DNA of 64,000 bases from JABWBH01 sp964526695. GTDB taxonomy: Bacteria > Planctomycetota > Phycisphaerae > UBA1845. Location of the stretch: the NCBI GenBank assembly GCA_964526695.1, contig CAZGJA010000080.1, forward strand, positions 1 to 64,000. Direction: 5' to 3'. Position numbers and translations under genes: made by a program. This document shows, piece by piece, positions 18,100-25,487 of this stretch; position 1 is the first letter of the stretch; every line of letters begins with the position of its first letter. A model generated the notes under the pieces. It was not told where the DNA came from and did not search any database. It worked only from the letters and a program-made list of their open reading frames with translations.

Positions 18100-18939
18100 A
18101 TGGAACTCCCGTCGAACGTGCTGGTGCTGGGAGCGAGCACGGAGCGCAAGCTGCGCTCCTTGGCCGCCGCGCTGCTCTTTGCCGCCTTCGCCGCCTACTT
18201 CCTCTATGACGGCTTTGTCGGCTATCCACGTAAGAATCTCGCGGCCCTGCACGACACGCTTAATCCACGCCCGGCCTCCCCGCCGCCGATGAGCAAGTAC
18301 GTGCATCCGAAACTCGTCGATGTCCACGTCCCCGGCGCGACGCTCGCATCGCTTGAAGCGCATCTGGGGTCCGCGGGGTGGGCTAGCGGCGGCGAGATGC
18401 GCTGGTTCGGACCGGCCGGGAGCCTGCACGCCGAGGTCGAAGGAGGGCTGGTTCGCAGGATCGAGTGGAACTACGGACCGTTCAAAGACGTGTATCTGCA
18501 GCGCTGGATCGGCTTCGCCCTGGTCGCCGTCATGTCGGGCTGCATCGTCCTTTTCGTCCGCGTGCTGCTGACGCGCGCGGTCGTCGATGCCGGGGGGCTG
18601 TCCATTCGAGGCCACCGGCACATCGCCTATGACGAGATTCTCTCCATCCTCACGGACCAGTGGCCCACTGACGGGACGATTGACCTGGAAGTCCGCCATC
18701 TTGGACGGCGAGGTTTGCACGTCTCAGGGACCACAAGCGCGAGCGGCAATGTGGATCTGGAAGTCCGCCCTCACGGCAAGCCCTTTTTACTTCGACTGGA
18801 CTCCTACACATATGCGGGTCTGCCCGCCCTCGTGGAGTACGTCTGCGGTAGGAAAGGTTGGCCCCTGCCCACGAACATGGGCGCGGCCGACTCCTCGCTG
18901 CCCGCACCGCAGGACCGCCCCTCGATGCCGACCGGATAA
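18100..18939 (+). CDS. Two-pass membrane protein of unknown function
   Basis: 279 residues from the ATG at 18100; the frame is open farther upstream, but that part is repeat-derived. Membrane segments lie near residues 20-38 (LAAALLFAAFAAYFLYDGF) and 140-160 (IGFALVAVMSGCIVLFVRVLL). The segment between them (HVPGATLASLEAHLGSAGW ... EVEGGLVRRIEWNYGPF) should face the periplasm. The C-terminal 110 residues (LSIRGHRHIAYDEILSILTD, GLPALVEYVCGRKGWPLP) have the strand-rich look of a membrane-associated PH-like domain. I know no family. It lies downstream of the REP region, and its translation start has no strong ribosome binding site. Confidence 0.65.
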   Translation: MELPSNVLVLGASTERKLRSLAAALLFAAFAAYFLYDGFVGYPRKNLAALHDTLNPRPASPPPMSKYVHPKLVDVHVPGATLASLEAHLGSAGWASGGEMRWFGPAGSLHAEVEGGLVRRIEWNYGPFKDVYLQRWIGFALVAVMSGCIVLFVRVLLTRAVVDAGGLSIRGHRHIAYDEILSILTDQWPTDGTIDLEVRHLGRRGLHVSGTTSASGNVDLEVRPHGKPFLLRLDSYTYAGLPALVEYVCGRKGWPLPTNMGAADSSLPAPQDRPSMPTG

Positions 18940-19151
18940 CTCGACCCGGTTCCGTATCGCGGCGCGCGCCGCGCTGTCCCCTCGATCGCGCACCCCGACC
19001 TTCGATTCTCGGCCGTCCACAGTTGCCGCTTATCGGCGCGTCGCCCCAACCTCCAGCCACCGGTCGAGTCTGACCAACGACACGCGAGCGGAAACGCTGC
19101 GAAGCGAAGAACAAACCGGATGACCGGCTGACGACGAGGGAGTTTGAAGCC

Positions 19152-19547
19152 ATGACCCATAACGTGCTTTTCGCGGAACCGAGGGACGAGACGCTGCTGA
19201 TCGAAAGCTGGCTGGCGGAAGCCCGCGAGGAAGGTCGCGCGGACGTTTATGCCGGCAAGCGCCGGCATCCCCGCGTGGAGTGGAACGCTCCGGTGATCGT
19301 TCAGCCGGAGGACGACTCGGATCGCACGGTTTATGTGACGGCCCTGAACATCAGCGCCGGCGGCATGGGGCTTCGCTGCGGCGAGGCGATCTCTCCGCGG
19401 ACGCGCATTCGCCTCTTCATCAACGACGGCGTGGACAGCATTATCGGCGTCGTGCGTCATTGCTCCTCGACCGTCGGCGGATACATCGTGGGCGTCGAGT
19501 TCGTGATCGAGAAGCAGCAGACCGTCCGGTTGGCGAAGACCGCGTAA
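19152..19547 (+). CDS. PilZ-domain protein
   Basis: 131 residues; GAGGGAG ten bases before the ATG. PilZ domains bind cyclic di-GMP through an RxxxR and a (D/N)xSxxG motif, both present here: RRHPRVEW (about residues 37-44) and NISAGGMG (about 69-76). An N-terminal helical segment (ESWLAEAREEGRADVYAGKR) precedes it. There is no second domain, so it probably acts by binding a partner. A close paralogue with the same architecture lies 335 bases downstream. PilB/PilT-type ATPases elsewhere in the window make a link to pili or secretion plausible but unproven. Confidence 0.88.
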   Translation: MTHNVLFAEPRDETLLIESWLAEAREEGRADVYAGKRRHPRVEWNAPVIVQPEDDSDRTVYVTALNISAGGMGLRCGEAISPRTRIRLFINDGVDSIIGVVRHCSSTVGGYIVGVEFVIEKQQTVRLAKTA

Positions 19548-19570
19548 CCGCGGGTGATGAAAAGCAACTC

Positions 19571-19680
19571 TCGTCATTCCGGCGCAGGCGTGAATCCAAC
19601 CCCGTCATTCCCGCGCAGGCGGGAATCCAGCAGCTTGCAGGTGCGCCCTGGACCCCCGCCTGCGCGGGGGTGACGATGAT
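19571..19680. repeat. Palindromic repeats between the PilZ genes (CATTCCCGC family)
   Basis: Two direct copies of GTCATTCCCGCGCAGGCGGG type (the first diverged) and one inverted copy (CCCCCGCCTGCGCGGGGGTG). This class of intergenic palindrome is widespread in bacteria. The rest of 19548-19882 holds no gene that I can see. Confidence 0.75.
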
Positions 19681-19882
19681 GACGCCCGCTCCGAGTGCGG
19701 GCCGGACCTCACAGCGCACGGACCGCGATCACCCAGGTTCCGAAAACTACATCATGTCCCTCTGACCGCGGCTTTCCACGTTCGCAGGTTCCCGGACGCT
19801 CTCTCCTCAAGCGACCCACCCGTTCAGCCGTCACGTAGGGCGGGGACCGCGCCCGACGCGTCAGGTTCCGTGGAGCAACGGC

Positions 19883-20257
19883 GTGGCCTACACTTCAACT
19901 CCCAAACGGAAACTCAGCTCTGCGGCGATCATCCAGCAGTGGATCACCGAAGCCGTTGCCGATGGCGGGCGCGACCATTATTCCGGCAAGCGCAAGAATC
20001 CACGGATCGAGTGGTTCGCGCCGGTGATGCTCGTCGTAAGCCCCGGGCAGCCCGGAGAGCGAACTTGCTTCGCGCAGTGCCGCGACATCAGCAAGAAGGG
20101 CCTCGGTGTCCGCTCTCCCGAGAGCATCCCCGAGAGGACGATCGTACGTGTGTACGTCAACGACGGGGAGGACTTCGTCGCGGGGCGCGTCAAGCACACG
20201 TCCTCGACGGTAGGCGCCTACGCCCTGGGGATCGAGTTCCTTCCGGAACCCGGCTGA
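19883..20257 (+). CDS. PilZ-domain protein, paralogue of the preceding one
   Basis: 124 residues from a GTG start (GTGGAG about ten bases upstream). The c-di-GMP motifs are RKNPRIEW and DISKKGLG. The whole protein aligns with the 19152-19547 product: same N-terminal helix (IQQWITEAVADGGRDHYSGKR), same ending (HTSSTVGAYALGIEF versus HCSSTVGGYIVGVEF). A tandem duplication since diverged, separated by palindromic repeats. Confidence 0.85.
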   Translation: MAYTSTPKRKLSSAAIIQQWITEAVADGGRDHYSGKRKNPRIEWFAPVMLVVSPGQPGERTCFAQCRDISKKGLGVRSPESIPERTIVRVYVNDGEDFVAGRVKHTSSTVGAYALGIEFLPEPG

Positions 20258-20365
20258 CGCTCCACGGCCTCCCGGTCCACGACCTCACCCTCCCACCCGC
20301 CGAGGCGCCTCCAAGAGGCGAGTGGCCAGGCGGCGCCCCGTATCCCAAGCCGAGCGGCAGTTTGG

Positions 20366-20505
20366 ATGGCACGGTCTGGCGTACTCTCCAGGCCGTGGTG
20401 GCGGTCGGGTGGCACGGTCTGGCGTACTCGCCAGGCCGTGGAGGCTGGGTAGCCTGGGCGCGGTCGTGCCATCCACCGATTCCCTGCTGCGGACTCGTGG
20501 CGCCC
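20366..20505 (+). repeat. Dispersed two-hairpin element, with its first hairpin doubled
   Basis: Two successive copies of the first hairpin (CACGGTCTGGCG-TACT-CGCCAGGCCGTG type; 20368-20398 and 20409-20441) are followed after about 30 bases by a degenerate second hairpin ending GCGGACTCGTGGCGCCC. The remaining part of 20258-20765 has no gene apart from the HU promoter. Confidence 0.75.
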
Positions 20506-20667
20506 GCCAGATCGCTGCGGCGGATCCAGGCCACCGGGCGGTGGTCCGATTCTCGGAAAGGGGTTGCTCCGATTGCCTCCGAACCCCCGATTCCCCAAGC
20601 ACTTGCATTTCACGCCGTTCCCCTCCAACATGTCCCGGTTCGGATCGGAGGGCTGTGAGGTTTTTCC

Positions 20668-20696
20668 TTGAAGGTCCGGGAACCTTGGGCTAGACT
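20668..20696 (+). promoter_or_regulatory. Promoter of the HU-family gene
   Basis: TTGAAG (20668-20673), 17-base spacer, TAGACT (20691-20696), giving a leader of about 63 bases to the ATG at 20766. Good sigma70-type match. Confidence 0.6.
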
Positions 20697-20765
20697 GGGT
20701 TCTCGGAGCGGCGCCAAGGCCGAAACGGGTTTCCGGATCCCCCTGTCAAGTCTCCGGGAGCGGCG

Positions 20766-21143
20766 ATGGCAACGGTAACGAAGAAAGAACTGATCGACCG
20801 GATCTCCGAGCAGACCCGGACGAAGCGGACGATTGTCAAGCAGATCATCCAGAGCTTCCTCGACGAGATGATCGCCGAGCTGGGGAAGGGGAACCGGCTG
20901 GAGTTCCGCGACTTCGGCGTCTTCGAGAGCCGCGTCCGCAAGGCGCGCGTCGCTCAAAATCCCAAGACGCTCGACAAGGTGCCCGTGCCGCCCAAACGCA
21001 CCGTCAAGTTCAAGATCGGGCGACTCATGCGCGAGCGCCTCGGAGAGTTGGCGCCCACCGTGGACGCCGCCACCGGCCTGCCGCTGGAGTCCAGCGGAAG
21101 CGGCGCCAGAGCGCGAGCCGGCGCCCGCGCGGCCAGAGCGTAA
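20766..21143 (+). CDS. HU/IHF-family DNA-binding protein with basic C-terminal tail
   Basis: 125 residues; GGGAG six bases before the ATG. Residues 1-92 are a complete HU/IHF fold: helices MATVTKKELIDRISEQT and VKQIIQSFLDEMIAELGKG, then LEFRDFGVFESRVRKARVAQNP, where the arm Pro sits in an NPKT motif, and KRTVKFKIGR. It bends DNA and organises the nucleoid as a dimer. The last 30 residues (GLPLESSGSGARARAGARAARA) are an extra Ala/Arg/Gly-rich tail that could add non-specific DNA contacts. I cannot tell HU from IHF subunits by sequence alone. Confidence 0.93.
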   Translation: MATVTKKELIDRISEQTRTKRTIVKQIIQSFLDEMIAELGKGNRLEFRDFGVFESRVRKARVAQNPKTLDKVPVPPKRTVKFKIGRLMRERLGELAPTVDAATGLPLESSGSGARARAGARAARA

Positions 21144-21317
21144 CGACGGCTCGCGTATGGGGCGCAGCGAGCGCCCGCGCGGCCGCAGCGCAGCGAGCGA
21201 TTCCGTTGAGTTCGCGTCGCGGGCTTTCCTCTCGGACGCAAGCGCGAGCGCTCCTTCAGTTCCTCCCTCCTTTGGCGTGCGGTGCAGCTCGGCGCAGCCG
21301 CCGCGGCGCGGAGCGTG

Positions 21318-22886
21318 ATGTTAGATCGAACCGGCGACACGATCGTGGCGGTCTCGTCCGCGCCGGGCGCGGCGCCGAGGGGCATCGTGCGCCTGGACGG
21401 CCCCGCCGCAGCGTCCACCGCCGATCGCCTGATTCGACTGGCGGACGGGCGGCGGATCGCGGACATCCCGGGCCACTCCCGCGTCGCGGGATCCGTCCTG
21501 ATCGACGCCGACCGCGCCGCGCCGGCCTTGTTCTACGTCTTCCGTGCGCCCCGCAGCTACACGCGCAATGATCTAATCGAGATCCACACCGCCGGCGCGC
21601 CCGCGCTGCTGCGGGTGATTCTGCGCCGGGCGATCGAATGCGGCGCGCGGCAGGCCGAGCCGGGCGAGTTCACGGCGAGGGCGTTCCTCAGCGGCGCCAT
21701 GGACCTCTCGCGTGCCGAGGCGGTGGCCGGTGTGATCCGCGCTGCGGACGATCGTCAGCTCGCCGCCGCGCGGCAGCTTCGATCCGGTCGCCTCGCGCAG
21801 CGCGTCGAGCGCGTCGTCGAGGCCCTGTCGGACCTGACAGCGCTGGTCGAGGCCGGCATCGACTTCGCCGATGAGCCGATCGAGTTCATTACGCCCGCCG
21901 CCCTGACGGCGCGCGTGGACCAACTGGACGCGGAACTCGATGAATTGGCGTCGCAGGCCCTGTCCGTCGAGCGGCTGGAGGAGACGCCGCGTGTGCTGCT
22001 TGTGGGTCGCCCCAACGCGGGTAAGAGCACGCTGATGAACGCCCTTTCCGGTCAAGCCCGCGCGATCTGCTCCGACACCGCGGGCACCACGCGCGACATC
22101 CTCAGCGCACGGATTCGCTGCGGCTCGATGGACGTCCTGCTGCTCGACGCCGCCGGCATCGACGACGCTCTCAGAGCCGCGCCTGACAGAGCCGCGCCCG
22201 TAAGGAAGCGATGCGCGCATGAGTCTTGTGCGCCCCCGCTTCTTGACGGGCGCAGCTCTGAAGGAGCACCATCTGCGCAGCCGGGAGCCGACTTCGGCTG
22301 GCTGGCGGACGCCGCGAAAGCCGCGCTCGAACAAGTCGGCGTCGTTGATGCCGTGCTTCTCGTGTGCGACATCACCGAGGGCGTGGACGGCGAGCTGCTT
22401 GCTGAGGTGCAGTCGCGCTCCGGTGCTCCGCTCCTGCTGGTGCTGAACAAGTGCGATTTGCTCGCAATGGCTGATCCGAACGACGGCGCCGCACGGGGTG
22501 AACGCAATCGTGGAGACGCAACGCGCTGCGGATCGGAGCTGACACGCGGCGGGCAGAATGCGACGCGCGTCAGCGCTCGGCGCGGCGACGGCCTTGAGGA
22601 GCTGCGAAGCCGGATCGCGGAGGTGCTCGCCGATCCCTTCCGGCCCGACGCCGCGGGCGCAGCGCTCCTCATGACCGCGCGCCATCGACAGGCCATCGCC
22701 GACGCCCGCGCCGCATTGGCGCAGGCCCGGCAGGTCATCGGCGAGGCCACCCGCGTTCACAAAGTCGCCGAGCTGATCGCCTTCGAGCTGCGCGACGCGC
22801 TCGACGCGCTCGGCACGATCACCGGCGCGGTCACCTCCGAAGATCTGCTCGGTCGCATCTTCGCGGGTTTCTGCATCGGCAAATGA
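21318..22886 (+). CDS. mnmE: tRNA modification GTPase MnmE with in-frame repeat insertion
   Basis: 522 residues; GGAG five bases before the ATG at 21318. MnmE, with MnmG, makes the 5-carboxymethylaminomethyl group on U34 of some tRNAs. The N-terminal folate-binding domain (GDTIVAVSSAPG, YTRNDLIEIHTAGAPALL, GEFTARAFLSGAMDLSRAEAV), helical domain, G domain (GRPNAGKST, TTRD, DAAGID, NKCD) and C-terminal FCIGK with its essential Cys are all present. After DAAGIDD (277-283) there is an extra segment of about 30 residues encoded by a palindromic repeat (22171-22261), just where switch II continues. It is longer than E. coli MnmE (454). The frame stays open. mnmG is not in the window. Confidence 0.93.
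   Translation: MLDRTGDTIVAVSSAPGAAPRGIVRLDGPAAASTADRLIRLADGRRIADIPGHSRVAGSVLIDADRAAPALFYVFRAPRSYTRNDLIEIHTAGAPALLRVILRRAIECGARQAEPGEFTARAFLSGAMDLSRAEAVAGVIRAADDRQLAAARQLRSGRLAQRVERVVEALSDLTALVEAGIDFADEPIEFITPAALTARVDQLDAELDELASQALSVERLEETPRVLLVGRPNAGKSTLMNALSGQARAICSDTAGTTRDILSARIRCGSMDVLLLDAAGIDDALRAAPDRAAPVRKRCAHESCAPPLLDGRSSEGAPSAQPGADFGWLADAAKAALEQVGVVDAVLLVCDITEGVDGELLAEVQSRSGAPLLLVLNKCDLLAMADPNDGAARGERNRGDATRCGSELTRGGQNATRVSARRGDGLEELRSRIAEVLADPFRPDAAGAALLMTARHRQAIADARAALAQARQVIGEATRVHKVAELIAFELRDALDALGTITGAVTSEDLLGRIFAGFCIGK
22171..22261. repeat. Palindromic element inside mnmE
   Basis: Arms of 23 bases, AGAGCCGCGCCCGTAAGGAA+GCG at 22188-22210 and its near-complement at 22237-22259, with a 26-base loop; a partial extra copy of the left arm precedes it at 22171. 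The same end sequence occurs at 55953-56055 and 61466-61507 between genes, so this is a mobile-looking repeat that landed in a coding sequence. Confidence 0.8.
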
Positions 22887-22995
22887 TGCGATGGCTTTGC
22901 ACAACCGGATGGCCTGCGCCTCCGCGCCCCGGCCACCAGCCCCTCGACCAAGACATCCAACCCCACACGTTGCCATGCCTTCCTTCGTGACCCTG

Positions 22996-23024
22996 TTGGG
23001 TTCGGCCCACTCCCCGCTTACAAT
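22996..23024 (+). promoter_or_regulatory. Possible promoter of the 23110 lipoprotein gene
   Basis: TTGGGT (22996-23001), 17-base spacer, TACAAT (23019-23024), about 80 bases before the lipoprotein start. The -10 box is good and the -35 box fair. Confidence 0.4.
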
Positions 23025-23109
23025 CCGCCCGGCGTCAGCGGGCGATTGGAATCCCTATCCGCCCACGGGGAACTTCGCATTGCGGCGCTTTGACTGCCAG
23101 GAGTAATCC

Positions 23110-23481
23110 ATGCCAACAACCATCCGAACTCGCCGACCCCATCCTCTGATCCTGCTCGCGCTCGTCCTGTGCGGACTCCCATCCGGGTGCGACGAAAAAA
23201 TGGACCAGCCCGCCATCGTGCCGCTCACCGGAAAAGTGATTTCCATTGACCTGAAAAAGAACGACATCACCGTCGAGTACCAGCTCCCCAAGCGCCAGGA
23301 GAAGGCCGTGGACACCGCCAGGGTGACGGACGCCACGGAGATTCAGATTAACGGCGTGCTGGGCAAGCTGGCGGACATCAAGGTCGGCGAGCACATTCGC
23401 GGCGACGTGCAGGTGGAAGGCAAAGGCGATAAGCGAGTGCTCACGGTTCTGCGGATCTACGTCGATCGCGCCGCGCCGTGA
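23110..23481 (+). CDS. Small lipoprotein of unknown function
   Basis: 123 residues; AGGAG seven bases before the ATG. Signal peptide with lipobox LPSGC. The mature 95 residues are strand-rich (AIVPLTGKVISIDLKKNDIT, VEYQLPKRQEKAVDTARVTD, EIQINGVLGKLADIKVGEHI, RGDVQVEGKGDKRVLTVLRI), resembling small OB-like domains of the type 'G-x-V-x-x-I-D' that occur in periplasmic copper or metal-binding proteins. No Cys or His metal site is visible. Function unknown. Confidence 0.75.
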   Translation: MPTTIRTRRPHPLILLALVLCGLPSGCDEKMDQPAIVPLTGKVISIDLKKNDITVEYQLPKRQEKAVDTARVTDATEIQINGVLGKLADIKVGEHIRGDVQVEGKGDKRVLTVLRIYVDRAAP

Positions 23482-23541
23482 GGGCTGCGCGTCATCACCG
23501 CGCCGCACTGAACCGCACGCGCAAGCCCGCGAACATCGCAG

Positions 23542-23614
23542 CCGCCGGCGCAAGCCGGCGGTCGTTTGAGATCCCGCGGTGACCAACCGGCTGTCACCGG
23601 GCTTGCGCCCGGTG
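23542..23614. repeat. Two REP-like palindromes
   Basis: CCGCCGGCGCAAGCCGGCGG (23542-23561) and CACCGGGCTTGCGCCCGGTG (23595-23614). They share the GCAAGC/GCTTGC centre in opposite orientation. The rest of 23482-23789 is the leader of the protease gene and holds no other gene. Confidence 0.75.
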
Positions 23615-23789
23615 CTCTGATGGGGCTGCTCCGCCAGCTCCGCCGCGCACCCGACACGGCGCCGCCCATCGACAATCTCATCCCGATCTCCGTTTTTGCA
23701 TTGATCCGCCCTGCCCGATTCGATACCCTCAAGATGGGCGGATTCTCCGCTCCGGGGGTATCGGGGTCTGGTATACAAGGGAGGAAGCC

Positions 23790-25337
23790 ATGCAGAAGCA
23801 GAACAAGTTGATGAAACTCTGGATCGCCGTCATCGCGGGGGCGATGACCGTCGGTGCCGTCGCCGCCGAGCGCCGCGCGTTTCCGCTGCGAACCGTCGGC
23901 GCGACCGACGCCAACGGCGTGACGCGGCTGACGTTCGACCGCGCGGTCTACGACGCCATCAAAACGGCGGAGGACATCATAATGACCCGCGTCCCGCTGG
24001 ACGACCGCAGCACCGTGGATGTCGTCGTGCACCGCGTCGAGGTTTTCGCCGAGGACGCGGTGATCGTGGCGGCCCTCGGCGGGCGCGACGTGCCTGCGGC
24101 CCGACCGGATGTGGTGCTGCTTTCCGGCAGCGTGGCGGGGCGTGAAGGCTCGCGCGTGTTCATGGGTCTGTCGCCGCACGGTTGCAACGGCATGATCGAG
24201 CTGGACGGGCAGACGCACATCATCTCCGCAGGCCCGTCGTCGGGCGGCGGTCCGGTCGTGTACAACCTGACCACGCTGCCGGAAGGCGTGATCGAGTGGG
24301 CGCCGTTCCAGTGCGGCACGGATCTGCTTTCCGTGCAGAAGCACGAGCCGCGCATCGCTCCAGCGTCGGGCAACTCTTCGCCCGCAGGCGATCCGCCGTG
24401 CCGCGTCGTCGATGTCGCCATCGAGACGGACTACGAATACACGCGCGACATCTTCGGCGGCAACACCGACGCCTCGGCCGCGTATGTCGCCACACTGATC
24501 GGCGCGGTGGGCGAGACGACCCTCCGCGATCTGAACGTCCACCTCAAGGTTGCTTACCTGCGCGTCTGGGCGGACGACAGCGATCCGTACACCGCGACCA
24601 ACAGTTGGGACCGCTTCTTCCAGTATCAGGATCACTGGAACGCCAACATGCGGCACATCGTCCGGGACAACGTGCACATGCTCTCCGCGCTGCGCGACGG
24701 CTCGATCGGCGGACTGGCGTATCTGCCGGGCGTCTGCCAGACGGACTATGACTACGCCTACTCGTCCTATCTCAACGGCACCTTCCCGTATCCGCTCGAA
24801 GATCATCGCGCGGAGAACTGGGACGTGTTCGTCGTCGGTCACGAGGAAGGCCACAACCTCGGCGCGCCGCACACCCACGACCACTCGCCGCCGATCGACG
24901 GCTGCGGGCTGGGCGATTGCACCGAGGCGTTCGGCGGAACATACCTCAGCTATTGTCACATCTGCTCCGGCGGCATGACCAACATCGAGCTGCGATATCA
25001 TGAGCGGACGATCAGCGAAGCCATCCTGCCGTACCTGAACGAGGCGCCGTGCGACCTGACGCACGACCCGGACTGCACCGGCGTGGACTGCGGGCTGATC
25101 ACCCAACTGAAGACCGTCTGCCGCGACGGCAGCTTCAAGTTCAAGGCCGTCGTTAAGTCCGGCCTGGCGGAGGGCACCACACTCACGCTGACGCGCGACG
25201 GGTCGGACTCGAAGACCGTCACTGTCAACAGCCGCGGCAAGGCCAAGGCAATCTGGACGGGCGTAGCCGGCGGCGAGCACACCGTCTGCGTGGACGAGTG
25301 CCCGTCGATCTGCGGCGCAACGAGCTGCAATCCGTAA
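23790..25337 (+). CDS. Secreted zinc metalloprotease (metzincin, reprolysin-like)
   Basis: 515 residues; GGGAGGAAG before the ATG. Signal peptide cut near AVAAE. Residues about 25-190 are a prodomain-like region; the catalytic domain runs about 200-430. The zinc site is HEEGHNLGAPH (351-361), the HExxHxxGxxH metzincin signature, extended by THDH. The Met-turn is probably in the CSGGMTNI stretch about 45 residues later. Paired cysteines (CGLGDC, CHIC) suggest disulfides. The last 85 residues (VDCGLITQLKTVC ... NSRGKAKAIW ... CPSICGATSC) are the C-terminal domain shared with the NHL and Kelch proteins. It should cleave proteins outside the cell; substrate unknown. Confidence 0.88.
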   Translation: MQKQNKLMKLWIAVIAGAMTVGAVAAERRAFPLRTVGATDANGVTRLTFDRAVYDAIKTAEDIIMTRVPLDDRSTVDVVVHRVEVFAEDAVIVAALGGRDVPAARPDVVLLSGSVAGREGSRVFMGLSPHGCNGMIELDGQTHIISAGPSSGGGPVVYNLTTLPEGVIEWAPFQCGTDLLSVQKHEPRIAPASGNSSPAGDPPCRVVDVAIETDYEYTRDIFGGNTDASAAYVATLIGAVGETTLRDLNVHLKVAYLRVWADDSDPYTATNSWDRFFQYQDHWNANMRHIVRDNVHMLSALRDGSIGGLAYLPGVCQTDYDYAYSSYLNGTFPYPLEDHRAENWDVFVVGHEEGHNLGAPHTHDHSPPIDGCGLGDCTEAFGGTYLSYCHICSGGMTNIELRYHERTISEAILPYLNEAPCDLTHDPDCTGVDCGLITQLKTVCRDGSFKFKAVVKSGLAEGTTLTLTRDGSDSKTVTVNSRGKAKAIWTGVAGGEHTVCVDECPSICGATSCNP

Positions 25338-25487
25338 GCGGCGCGGTCGCCAGATGACGGCACGTGGCGCACCTGGGGGTCACGGCCTTCGGGCACAACG
25401 GCGGGGAGGCTCGCTGGTCGGCACGAAGGCCGTGATGCGCTTCAACTTCGAGTGTCAACGGCCGACTTGGTCGAAGGAGGGGCGGAA

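Noticed and set aside
20366..20505. Repeated hairpins might be a CRISPR array
   Set aside because: Units are palindromic with unequal short spacers, only two or three per site, and no cas gene is present.
25452..25487. Earlier GTG start for the second Kelch protein
   Set aside because: No ribosome binding site, while ATG 25488 has AAGGAGGGG upstream.
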